Of a DNA stretch of 64,000 bases, positions 1 to 6,863 are shown in pieces. The stretch is from positions 1 to 64,000 of the forward strand of contig NZ_FONW01000009.1 in assembly GCF_900113005.1 (NCBI RefSeq), given 5' to 3'. Made by a program: the position numbers and the translations under genes. Positions within the stretch are counted from its first letter, which is position 1. Each line of letters starts with the position of its first letter. The notes under the pieces were generated by a model. That model searched no databases. It saw nothing but the letters and a program-made list of their open reading frames with translations, and had not been told where the DNA came from. This DNA comes from Sunxiuqinia elliptica (GTDB taxonomy: Bacteria > Bacteroidota > Bacteroidia > Bacteroidales > Prolixibacteraceae).

Positions 1-318
1 AAATGGTGCAAAGCCAACCAGGTTGATATACTGTACATACAACCTGGTCGTCCAATGCAAAATGCCTATGTAGAGCGGTTTAATAGGTTGTTCAGGGAAG
101 ATGTACTGGATGCTTATTTGTTTGAAGATATGAATCAAGTAAGAAATTTATCCTATCAATGGATGGAGGATTATAACACCAACCATCCTCATGATGCCTT
201 GGGAAAAGTAAGCCCGTGGAAGTATGCAAGCGATTTTTGTATTGGGGGATACCCTAATACAAAACCAGATAAACATTTAAAAGAAATGTCTAATTTAGAG
301 CTGTCTGAAAAGAGGTAA
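1..318 (+). CDS. IS3-family transposase (OrfB), C-terminal part, cut by window start
   Basis: The reading frame is open from base 1, so this is the 3' part of a longer gene. The visible 105 residues are the end of a DDE integrase-core (rve) domain: an upstream QPGRPMQNAYVERFN block carries the catalytic Glu of the DDE triad, and it is followed by NTNHPHDALGKVSPWKYA, typical of IS3-group OrfB proteins. The enzyme would cut and join IS ends during transposition. The two catalytic Asp residues lie outside the window, so activity cannot be judged. The stop codon falls inside the first copy of a duplicated 17-bp IS terminus. The family assignment is strong; the IS subgroup is not determined. Confidence 0.85.
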   Translation, partial: KWCKANQVDILYIQPGRPMQNAYVERFNRLFREDVLDAYLFEDMNQVRNLSYQWMEDYNTNHPHDALGKVSPWKYASDFCIGGYPNTKPDKHLKEMSNLELSEKR

Positions 319-342
319 GGCTACAAAAGAGGTAAGGCTACA
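308..342 (+). repeat. Tandemly duplicated 17-bp IS right end
   Basis: The sequence AAAAGAGGTAAGGCTAC occurs at 308-324 and again, without a gap, at 325-341, followed by A at 342. Read from outside, both copies start TGTAGCCTTACC and so fit the TG...CA ends of IS3-family elements. The first copy contains the transposase stop codon. Either copy could be the functional right end. The left end lies outside the window, so target duplication cannot be checked. Confidence 0.7.
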
Positions 343-383
343 GCAGTACTTATAATTATTTCTTTTTTGTCAAGTTCTTTCAT
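321..383 (-). pseudogene. Start of an ORF truncated by the IS insertion
   Basis: On the minus strand an ATG at 383-381 opens a frame beginning MKELDKKEIIISTA. After about 13 codons it runs into the IS end at base 342 and stops at 321-323. It lies 130 bases downstream of the end of the 516-1358 gene, on the same strand, as the next gene of the array would. The piece is too short to identify the family. Its rest may survive on the far side of the IS. Confidence 0.5.
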
Positions 384-515
384 AATTGCGTACAACGGTT
401 GCTACATGTTGTCGGGGCAGATTTCGGAGAGCGTTCCTGTCCGGAAAGACTGAACGATGATGCGAGAGCCACGGCTTGCACACCACCAAACCCCACTATG
501 CGATATGGCACTGTG
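384..515 (-). other. Spacer resembling a gene-cassette junction
   Basis: This 132-base non-coding spacer is clearly richer in G/C than the genes beside it. Read on the minus strand, it starts with TAACA, where TAA is the stop codon of the 516-1358 gene, and ends with GTAGCAACCGTTGTACGC just before the next ATG. The layout (stop codon fused to TAACA, structured G/C-rich spacer, AGCAAC-type motif, next start) is echoed at 2434-2608. The canonical integron attC consensus is not met, so the junction interpretation is inference. Confidence 0.35.
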
Positions 516-1358
516 TTAGCAAACGTTTTTTGTCATTATAAGTATTCTTTCTTTTAATCTATTTTCATAAAAATTCTCAGGCAAATCAATCATTGCAAAA
601 ACTAAAGGTTCGATTACTTCTACGAGGTATAGCAACAAAATTGGAATATATGTATAGAGATAACTCCATAAATTCTCGATATCATCTTGATTAGAGAAAA
701 TGAAATTTAGATTTTGTATTTCAGTCTTATTGTTTTTGTTTCGAGTTGTCGATAAATGCAATGCTTTATTTGTAAGATTAATTAAACTATCTGGGTTGTT
801 TTGATTAAAAATCCATTCATAAATTTCTTCTTCAGTCAATGATTTTGCACCTAAAAGAAGTGATAATGATTCTTTTATTAGTTCTTTCTTTTTTTCTTCC
901 TTAAGATAGTTTACGTCAAATGTTTCTTTGTTATTAAAGTTATTTAAGAATTCATCGTCAAATAATAATCTTAAAAATACTGGTAAATGATATACAAAAG
1001 GTTTGCGAAGCAATGAAAAAGTAACAGTTAATCTTTTTCTTTTGGAAGCTGCTAGCGCTTCTTGCAGAAAGTAACAAACATCTATTATTAATGCATCAAC
1101 AAGACTTTTTCTTACGAAATTGTCATGTTCCTCAAATTTTTCCTTCCTCAATAGATAATCAAAGATGTGTTCATCTTCTTTCAAATCATTTTCTGATTCT
1201 AAGTCAAACTTTTGATAGCGTAACTCATTGTAAGTTTCATCGACAATAAACTCTTCGATTTGGCGTACAAATAATTCACACTGCTTGTGTTTATTCCAGT
1301 ATTTTTCAGGTAAGTATAAGTATTCGTTATCTAAGTTCATCAAACAATCTATTTTCAA
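516..1358 (-). CDS. Hypothetical protein in cassette-like array
   Basis: A 280-residue protein that I do not recognise. It has no signal peptide. It is rich in Lys, Glu, Leu and Asn and mostly helical in appearance, with one strongly hydrophobic stretch near residues 233-258 (YTYIPILLLYLVEVIEPLVF) that could be a membrane segment or a buried helix. An alternative start is Met7. The gene is A/T-rich compared with the chromosome to the right, is followed by a cassette-like spacer, and is preceded by a 92-bp palindromic repeat. Its neighbours are a DUF2971 and an AbiJ-like gene in the same direction, so a defence-related role is possible, but only by association. Confidence 0.6.
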   Translation of the reverse strand: MKIDCLMNLDNEYLYLPEKYWNKHKQCELFVRQIEEFIVDETYNELRYQKFDLESENDLKEDEHIFDYLLRKEKFEEHDNFVRKSLVDALIIDVCYFLQEALAASKRKRLTVTFSLLRKPFVYHLPVFLRLLFDDEFLNNFNNKETFDVNYLKEEKKKELIKESLSLLLGAKSLTEEEIYEWIFNQNNPDSLINLTNKALHLSTTRNKNNKTEIQNLNFIFSNQDDIENLWSYLYTYIPILLLYLVEVIEPLVFAMIDLPENFYENRLKERILIMTKNVC

Positions 1359-1449
1359 ATTTTATTCTGGGATTATTCGTATTAAAAGTTTAAGAGGAGT
1401 TTATAATTATCCAGAACTACATCTATTGCGGAATCTTTTTCGTACTCCT

Positions 1450-1545
1450 CCGCTGGCGCAAATTTCCAATTTGAGCCTTGCCCTTCAAGGCAACTAACTT
1501 CTTGCTTTTACAAGCAAGGCAGGTTTATAAAACCGCGCCAGCAAG
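1450..1545. repeat. Long imperfect palindrome, copy A
   Basis: The outer arms GCTGGCGC (1452-1459) and GCGCCAGC (1535-1542) are exact inverse complements. Inside lies a second pair, GCCTTGC/GCAAGGC, and a small hairpin (CTTGCTT/AAGCAAG). The roughly 47-base core is identical to the one in copy B at 3604-3700, about 2.15 kb away. The minus-strand gene 1525-2433 ends inside it. It could be a mobile palindromic element or a recombination/termination site; its function is unknown. Confidence 0.8.
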
Positions 1546-2433
1546 AGGTAATTTTTTTCTATTAATTTGATTTGTATTTGGTTCATTAGTAATTTCATAG
1601 ATCTCAATATTTTCTGGCAAATGATTTGATATCAGCTTTAAATATTTCTGTCTTACATCTTGTTTACAGTTTAGCCCAAAAACAATTTCTTTCAGTTTAC
1701 CAGGGTAATTATAAAGACCAGATTTCTCTTCAACGTATCTCCATTCTCGCTCGTATGACCAACAGGTTGGTTTTGTTGCAATTGCCAATTGCAAAGTTGG
1801 ATCATTAAAACAGATTCTTTGAATATTCTCACCTGTCGCCATAAAATCAACTTGTACTAAAAAACCATCAGGATTATGCTTTGGTAATATATCACTATAA
1901 TTAACTTTTAAACAATGATCTTTATTAGCAAGTTTATTTCCTTTCTTGACTTCGAATCCTAATGCAATTCCTTTAGAATTTCCACCGTAATGGGACCACA
2001 TTAATTGATCTAATGAGGTTTCTGATAAACTAAATATGCCAACTTCATTTAATTGTTTATCAAAATTCATATAAGTATTGTTTGGGTTTGAAGTTATTCT
2101 GCCTGTTTTTCTAGTTATAAAATCCCTTGATGATTCGTATTGATGTCCAAAATCCCTTTTTAAGAATTTCTTTAAATATTCTTTAGTTTGTTTCGGAGTT
2201 AATCCGTAAAAATCTGATCTTTTATTAATAGACATTTGAGCACTATGAACAAATCCTGAAATATGACCCTGTTTAGATTCTAGAATCTTGTTATTTATCC
2301 AGTCTTTTGCAATTTCTTGTATTGAACACTCAAAAGGATCATTTAATCCAAGTGCATTTGAAAGCCAAACTTTCTTATCTGTAAATATTTTCTCTGTATT
2401 TTCGTTATCTTCTCTGTATTTATATAATATCAT
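1525..2433 (-). CDS. DUF2971 family protein
   Basis: A 302-residue protein with the pattern of DUF2971: an N-terminal ILYKYRED then WLSNALGLNDPFE (residues about 24-35), a central MWSHYGGNSKGIALGFEV, and a C-terminal SYEREWRYV. The start at 2433 is chosen because the family begins at the LYKYR block; 16 further in-frame codons lie upstream (to 2481) but run into the spacer. The biochemical role of DUF2971 is not established. The last codons (about KLPLAGAVL) are encoded by palindromic repeat copy A, so the natural C-terminus may have been replaced when the repeat inserted. Same strand as the flanking accessory genes. Confidence 0.75.
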   Translation of the reverse strand: MILYKYREDNENTEKIFTDKKVWLSNALGLNDPFECSIQEIAKDWINNKILESKQGHISGFVHSAQMSINKRSDFYGLTPKQTKEYLKKFLKRDFGHQYESSRDFITRKTGRITSNPNNTYMNFDKQLNEVGIFSLSETSLDQLMWSHYGGNSKGIALGFEVKKGNKLANKDHCLKVNYSDILPKHNPDGFLVQVDFMATGENIQRICFNDPTLQLAIATKPTCWSYEREWRYVEEKSGLYNYPGKLKEIVFGLNCKQDVRQKYLKLISNHLPENIEIYEITNEPNTNQINRKKLPLAGAVL

Positions 2434-2608
2434 AATATTCACCAAATATGCCTTCAAATTCTCCTTAACGGTCACTTGCAAGTTGTCGTTGCTGATTTCA
2501 AAAAATGTTAGTGTCCGCTAGGACATGACGGTCAAGAAAGAAGCACAGACAACGTCCCCCACCGTCCCCGCTATAAAATTTACACATTGTAACCAGCCGT
2601 ATTTTTTG
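2434..2608 (-). other. Spacer resembling a gene-cassette junction
   Basis: This is non-coding sequence between the AbiJ-like gene and the DUF2971 gene. On the minus strand it begins TAACA at the stop codon of the upstream gene, passes a G/C-rich segment and a segment with inverted TGTCC/GGACA, then reads CAGCAACGACAACTTGCAAG before the next gene. The resemblance to 384-515 in layout (TAACA start, AGCAAC motif near the end) is visible by eye but weak in sequence. Confidence 0.3.
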
Positions 2609-3442
2609 TTAGAAAGGTAAGTCATCTGTCTCTGTTTTTGGAGTTATTCCTCCGAGTTTTTTACCTAGATAAGTCGAAATTGCTGACGTTACTTCAACAA
2701 CTAATTCAACTTCTAAATATTCAGGTGCTTTCCCTTCTCTTAAATGTCTTCCTTGTTCTGACGTAAACCCCCAAATCTTTGTCACTGCTTGGTCAAGTGG
2801 AGGAGGAATCGCTCCGGGAAATTTTTTCATTAGGTCTCCAAGTGTTGATTTTTTGTCTCCAGTAAATTCTCTTGTGACACATTCTAAACAAGCTAATGAA
2901 TGTTGAATCGCTCCTGTTAGGTCAGGTGTTGGTCGTCTAGACAAGTCGTTAAGTGCTTCTCTAATCTCTATCTTAGCTGTTTGAAGTTCTGCTATTTCAA
3001 GAACTGCTTCGACTGTTTTTACAGCTATTTCAAATACGTCATCACCCCGGGTTTCAATCTGGTCATTTACAATTTTCCAGCCTATTCCATTTGTAATAAA
3101 GTATTCATTTATCTCATTTGTAAATGTTGCTTTGTCTTGTGGGTTTAGTTTCTGAATGATTGTTTCGATTATGTCATAAACTAAATACCATTCACAATAA
3201 TCTAAATGTTGTCCTACTTCATCGTCAATGTTTGGATATTCAGACCAGTTATTGTTGTCTGGGGGTATTTTTAGAACTCTTGTTGTTATTGCTCTTAAGT
3301 CAGATGGTTTCTTATTTAAGCCATAAAAAGCCATTCTTAAAAATCCGCGAAGTCCTATTGGAGCGTCTTCTCGAACAGTAATTTCTTTTTCTTCTATAGA
3401 AAAGAGTCCTTGTCTTTTTGAAAATGTTTCTTTATTCATCAT
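2609..3442 (-). CDS. AbiJ-like abortive infection protein (AbiJ-NTD4 type)
   Basis: A 277-residue cytosolic protein. The N-terminus (FSKRQGLF at 7-14, then a P-x-GLRGFLR block near 28-36) resembles the AbiJ N-terminal domain 4. The C-terminal third carries the pattern usual after it: a conserved ECVTREFTGDKKSTLGDL (187-204), then PPPLDQAVTKIWGFTSEQGRH, where R232-H233 occupies the place of the conserved GxRH of these HEPN-like domains. AbiJ proteins are linked to phage resistance by abortive infection; an RNase role for HEPN domains is known in general, but activity here is inference. The start could be Met1 or Met2. The gene sits in a cassette-like array beside DUF2971. Confidence 0.7.
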   Translation of the reverse strand: MMNKETFSKRQGLFSIEEKEITVREDAPIGLRGFLRMAFYGLNKKPSDLRAITTRVLKIPPDNNNWSEYPNIDDEVGQHLDYCEWYLVYDIIETIIQKLNPQDKATFTNEINEYFITNGIGWKIVNDQIETRGDDVFEIAVKTVEAVLEIAELQTAKIEIREALNDLSRRPTPDLTGAIQHSLACLECVTREFTGDKKSTLGDLMKKFPGAIPPPLDQAVTKIWGFTSEQGRHLREGKAPEYLEVELVVEVTSAISTYLGKKLGGITPKTETDDLPF

Positions 3443-3603
3443 TATCGTTCTTATTCTTTTAATGAGGCTGGCAATGTTCTAGTGTTTTATCCATCGTCCA
3501 TGCGAGGCATTAAATTAGTAATAATAATTGATATTGTTAGTTTGTTTTTATTTGAGTTGTAAATGATGGATAAAGTATAGTTGGAGAATTCTCCGGCGAC
3601 CCG
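3443..3603. other. Non-coding spacer upstream of the AbiJ-like gene
   Basis: This 160-base A/T-rich spacer holds no credible gene. A 70-codon open frame at 3487-3699 on the minus strand spans it, but its first third translates the palindromic repeat. It presumably carries the promoter of the AbiJ-like gene; no clear TAnnTTTG box was found. Confidence 0.4.
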
Positions 3604-3700
3604 CCGCTGGCGCAAATTTGCATTTTGTGCCTTGCCCTTCAAGGCAACTAACTTCTTGCTTTTACAAGCAAGGCACGGTTTGCAAAACCGCGCCAGCAAA
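3604..3700. repeat. Long imperfect palindrome, copy B
   Basis: This is the second copy of the element at 1450-1545. Outer arms are GCTGGCGC (3606-3613) and GCGCCAGC (3690-3697), with an inner pair GTGCCTTGC/GCAAGGCAC that is two pairs longer than in copy A, and GCAAA/TTTGC between them. It has the same orientation as copy A. It lies 14 bases downstream of the 3715-4350 gene and marks the right edge of the accessory island. Confidence 0.8.
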
Positions 3701-3714
3701 GAGGAAAACCAGTC

Positions 3715-4350
3715 TCAAAGCCCAATGAAATAGTAAATACTAACACCCACGTATGTGTTGGTGCGAACCTCCTTCATCCAATGATCTTTAAGCTTATACC
3801 TGATAAAGGGGGCAATTGAGACGGAATGTGCTGAACCTATTTGTTGCCTCGCCCCTGCAGACAAGCAAAGATCAGCCATGAATCTTGAGCTCTCGGAGTA
3901 GTTGCTATACTTCGTGACATCAATCCAGTTGGGGTTATTTTTATTCTGGCTTTCTGCTTTGCCGCTTATTAACCAGCCACAATATGTTCCAAACATCAGA
4001 AAAAATCTTTGTCCGATTGACTTTTCAATGAGCAAGGGAATAGCCAACTCATGGGCTGACCGCCTGAAATAAGTCGCCGTAGCGAATGTTTTCTTCCAAC
4101 GACTATACGAGTAGTTAACACCTGAAATAAGCGAGAGCTCATTCTTCAACGGATGTTTATAGAGCAATTCAAAGCCGGGATTAATCGGCATAAAATGCTC
4201 ATCATGCTCTCGGTCGTTCGAAATGTAATGAGCTAACTGCAGGTTAAATCCAAAAGCATGATTTGACTCTTGTCCAAAAGAATTGGAGCAACTAAGAAAA
4301 GCTAAAAACAGTATTCCGGTAAGATGTATCCAATGCCTGGCTGACTTCAT
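3715..4350 (-). CDS. PorT-like outer-membrane beta-barrel protein
   Basis: A 211-residue protein starting MKSARHWIHLTGILFLAFL with a signal peptide ending near NSFGQ. The body alternates short amphipathic strands (FGFNLQLAHYIS, SLISGVNYSYS, FLMFGTYCGWLISG, VSIAPFIRYKL) and ends in a membrane-type strand, TYVGVSIYYFIGL, as in small OMP_b-brl_2/PorT-like barrels of Bacteroidota. The ATG at 4350 is preferred over a longer frame to 4428 because it places the signal peptide at the N-terminus. A terminator lies between it and the upstream lipoprotein gene, so it is probably transcribed alone. Function unknown; general outer-membrane protein. Confidence 0.65.
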   Translation of the reverse strand: MKSARHWIHLTGILFLAFLSCSNSFGQESNHAFGFNLQLAHYISNDREHDEHFMPINPGFELLYKHPLKNELSLISGVNYSYSRWKKTFATATYFRRSAHELAIPLLIEKSIGQRFFLMFGTYCGWLISGKAESQNKNNPNWIDVTKYSNYSESSRFMADLCLSAGARQQIGSAHSVSIAPFIRYKLKDHWMKEVRTNTYVGVSIYYFIGL

Positions 4351-4446
4351 ATTTTCAGTTTTAGAGCTGACTGATCGTTGATTGAAGATAACTAATTCAT
4401 GGGATAAATACCTGATGTTAGCCAACATAGTTCAATGACGTCCTTA

Positions 4447-4489
4447 CAAAAGAGCTCCGACCTTTTCAATAAAGATCAGAGCTCTTGTT
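4447..4489 (-). terminator. Intrinsic terminator of the PliI-like gene
   Basis: On the minus strand AAGAGCTC (4486-4479) pairs with GAGCTCTT (4457-4450), the stem being extended by GATCTTT/AAAGGTC. It is followed by a short T run. It lies 20 bases past the stop of the 4510-5499 gene. Confidence 0.7.
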
Positions 4490-4509
4490 ACCTATATCTT
4501 CAGTAAAGC

Positions 4510-5499
4510 TTACGGCCGTTCAAACTCGTTCACGCTTTTCACTTTAAATACGCGGGAAGATTCCCCGTTGACCATTTCGTAGTTCACCTGGCGCATCTTG
4601 TTGGTTCCTGCAATGGGAAAGCGCTGGCTCAGGATCGTTTCAACAATGGCAAACTCATCGCCGCCCTCGTAGCCTTGGTTGATGGAAGAATCGAATTTGA
4701 TATCCTGAAAGTAAACATCGCTCATAGACTTGCGATTGTTTACCGAATAGGCAATCACCGTTCCTTTGGTGGTTTCTTCGTTGCGAATGAAAACCACCAC
4801 TTCGGGCGAGCCATCACTGTTCAGGTCTTCCACTTCGGCCCAAACCACCTGCCCATCCATTTCGTGCTCAACCGAACGGTTTGAGATCTCCAATCCAAAG
4901 GGTGCAATGGTTAGCCAGTTTTTACCTTCCTTCATTTTGCTCGATACGTGAAAGCCAATTCCCTGCAGTTGCAGCACCTGGCTAAAAAGGGTTTGATCAA
5001 CCTGCTCCGGATCCAACTCCTCCGCTATTTTCTGATAACTACCAGCAACGGTTGCTCCTCCTGAGCAATAGAAATACAACACGCCTTCATCTTCCGCCTT
5101 TTCAGTCTTAATGGTTAGTTGATCGCCTTCAAAAGCAAACAAAACCGGTTTTTCATCCACCACTGCACGAAAAACGCCTTCCGAGATCTCCCGGGCCGTA
5201 ACATCCCAGGTACAGGTTGGCCGCTTTTTATCCGCCCGTGAGCGAACAGCAATGGCAAGCTGCTTTTCATTCTTCTGTACAACCTTCACGCCCACCCAAT
5301 CATAGCCTTCACTTCGCTTGAAATAATCGGGCGTCACATAATTCCCAGCAATCGTCTTTTTGACCGTTTTTTCAACAGCGTTCTCCACAACCACCGACTC
5401 TTTTTCGGCTTCTGATTTATTCGCTTGAGGTCCGCAGGCAATCAGCATGGTCCCCACCAGTCCACTCAGTAATATTCTTTTTGATCGTTTCATCTTCAT
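4510..5499 (-). CDS. Lipoprotein with PliI-like C-terminal domain
   Basis: A 329-residue lipoprotein: basic n-region MKMKRSKR, hydrophobic core, lipobox LIAC with Cys22. Residues 50-150 form a small domain of unknown type with two Cys (96, 145). Residues about 170-325 resemble PliI, the periplasmic inhibitor of i-type (invertebrate) lysozymes: VLQLQGIGFHV, then FGLEI, then VVWAEVEDLNSDGSPEV (219-234), and a final GYEGGDEFAIVETILSQRFP. PliI proteins bind lysozyme; inhibition by this protein is inference. It would be anchored in the outer or inner membrane and face the periplasm. Two in-frame ATGs (5499, 5493) are possible starts. It is transcribed alone between two terminators. Confidence 0.55.
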   Translation of the reverse strand: MKMKRSKRILLSGLVGTMLIACGPQANKSEAEKESVVVENAVEKTVKKTIAGNYVTPDYFKRSEGYDWVGVKVVQKNEKQLAIAVRSRADKKRPTCTWDVTAREISEGVFRAVVDEKPVLFAFEGDQLTIKTEKAEDEGVLYFYCSGGATVAGSYQKIAEELDPEQVDQTLFSQVLQLQGIGFHVSSKMKEGKNWLTIAPFGLEISNRSVEHEMDGQVVWAEVEDLNSDGSPEVVVFIRNEETTKGTVIAYSVNNRKSMSDVYFQDIKFDSSINQGYEGGDEFAIVETILSQRFPIAGTNKMRQVNYEMVNGESSRVFKVKSVNEFERP

Positions 5500-5540
5500 C
5501 CGTTTTTACAATTTTCAAACCTGTAATACAATTTATATCG

Positions 5541-5574
5541 CAAATAAAAATCCGGCTTCTAAAAACCGGATTTT
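5541..5574 (-). terminator. Terminator of the lemA-TPM operon
   Basis: On the minus strand AAAATCCGG (5574-5566) pairs with CCGGATTTT (5555-5547), followed by TTATTT. It lies 27 bases after the stop of the 5602-6405 gene. Confidence 0.8.
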
Positions 5575-5601
5575 ATAAAATATCTTTTGTTGCAGTTGGT
5601 T

Positions 5602-6405
5602 TTACCAGCTTCCGCCAGCGCCGCCGCCACCGAAACCTCCGCCGCCGAAGCCACCAAAGCCTCCGCCGCCGAAGCTTCCACCACCACTGGAGAAGTTACC
5701 AAACGAACCACCATGACTCCGTCCGGATCCCATCATGCCGCCCATTAGCAACCAAAATGGCAGGCTACTTCCTCGTGCTCCGGTGCTATAATAACGTCGT
5801 CGTCCCCGAAAAATTGGAATGATAAAGAAGAAAATGATAAACAGCAAAAAGATAAACGGAAATCCGCCACTCCCTCCTGAGGCTTTCTCGTGATATTCCT
5901 GTGCCGAGAATTCACCTTTGGCCAGTCCCATAATGACCTGCGTTCCGGCATATAAGCCGCCAAAGGTGTCGCCTTGTTTAAACCGAGGAATCATCTCGTA
6001 GTCGATGATATCACGATTAGCGACAGCATCGGGAATCACCCCTTCCAAACCATAACCTACTGCGACAAATATCTGTCCACGTTCAGCATTGGTTTTGGGT
6101 TTAAACAACACAACAACTCCATTATCCTTGTCTTTCTGACCAATTCCCCACGCTTCGCCTAGTCGAAAAGCAAAATCAGACGCTGGATAACCATTCAGGC
6201 TAGGAACAGTTACAACTGCAATCTGATTTGATGTTTCGCGGGCAAACTGTGCGAGTTCCATTTCAAAACGTTGTTCCTCCGCATCGGACAACACATTGGC
6301 TAAATCATTAACCAACCGTGGCGGATTCGGACGTTCAGGAATCTCCTGTGCCCAACTGGTGAGACTTACAAAAAGTGTTAGTACAAGTATGATTTTTTTT
6401 AACAT
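5602..6405 (-). CDS. TPM-domain membrane protein with Gly-rich tail (YgcG-like)
   Basis: A 267-residue protein: signal peptide (to about SWAQ, residue 20), a TPM domain (about 30-175; VNDLANVLSDAEEQ, then TSNQIAVVTVPSL and KDKDNGVVVLF), a transmembrane helix around 185-200 (FPFIFLLFIIFFFIIPIF), an RGRRRYY basic stop-transfer, and a 45-residue tail made almost only of Gly, Ser and Phe. TPM domains face the periplasm and are named for roles in photosystem repair and membrane proteins; the bacterial function is unknown. The Gly-rich tail is usual for this subfamily. It is the last gene of an operon with a second TPM gene and lemA, a very common arrangement. Confidence 0.85.
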   Translation of the reverse strand: MLKKIILVLTLFVSLTSWAQEIPERPNPPRLVNDLANVLSDAEEQRFEMELAQFARETSNQIAVVTVPSLNGYPASDFAFRLGEAWGIGQKDKDNGVVVLFKPKTNAERGQIFVAVGYGLEGVIPDAVANRDIIDYEMIPRFKQGDTFGGLYAGTQVIMGLAKGEFSAQEYHEKASGGSGGFPFIFLLFIIFFFIIPIFRGRRRYYSTGARGSSLPFWLLMGGMMGSGRSHGGSFGNFSSGGGSFGGGGFGGFGGGGFGGGGAGGSW

Positions 6406-6410
6406 ATCCT

Positions 6411-6851
6411 CTATTTTTCACCAAACGAAATTTCGTCTGATAATTCATTTACATCATCCGTTTGATAGGGGAAATGAGCCTTAAGCTGTTCTCCGGCCAT
6501 CGTAATTCCCGCTGACAATCCATTGGCAAAATGGCTTTCCTTAAACTGTGTTAGCATGTTTGCCTTAATGGATTCCCAAAAGTTTTCCGGGACTTTCGCA
6601 TTGATTCCGGCATCTCCCAAAATGGCAAACTTACGATCTGCTACCGCCAAGTAAAACAGGACGCCATTGCGTAGTTCTGTTTTGTGCATACTTAGCTTCT
6701 CGAACCAATAAGCAGCACGATCCAATACATCTTCCGGGCATTTCCCTTCCACATGCACCCGAATCTCTCCCGAGGTGTTTAACTCGGCCTGCTTAATGGC
6801 ATCAGTTATTTGTTTTTTCTCTTTTTCTGAAAAGAATGTTTGTGCTGACAT
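6411..6851 (-). CDS. TPM-domain protein, short form
   Basis: A 146-residue protein consisting of one TPM domain without a signal peptide or clear membrane helix: FSEKEKKQITDAIKQAELNTSGEIRVHVE, then LRNGVLFYLAVADRKFAILGDAGINAKVP. The DxxFAILGDxGI block is characteristic of this short form. It is spaced 5 bases from the next TPM gene and 12 from lemA, and is surely cotranscribed with both. The molecular role is unknown. Confidence 0.85.
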   Translation of the reverse strand: MSAQTFFSEKEKKQITDAIKQAELNTSGEIRVHVEGKCPEDVLDRAAYWFEKLSMHKTELRNGVLFYLAVADRKFAILGDAGINAKVPENFWESIKANMLTQFKESHFANGLSAGITMAGEQLKAHFPYQTDDVNELSDEISFGEK

Positions 6852-6863
6852 ACACTTGCTTTT

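Noticed and set aside
321-383. TetR-type regulator start
   Set aside because: MKELDKKEIIISTA looks a little like a TetR first helix, but 14 residues are too few to assign a family.
384-515. Canonical integron attC site
   Set aside because: The spacer has a TAACA start and an inverted layout, but the core-site consensus (GTTRRRY / RYYYAAC) is not matched, so I only call it cassette-like.
3487-3699. 70-codon minus-strand frame beginning MLARFCKPCLACKS
   Set aside because: Its first third translates palindromic repeat copy B and the rest is A/T-rich spacer; copy A shows the same kind of spurious peptide. Not a gene.
5602-5760. Gly-codon-rich stretch as a DNA repeat
   Set aside because: The repetitive ccgccgccg pattern is explained by the Gly/Phe/Ser-rich tail of the TPM protein.
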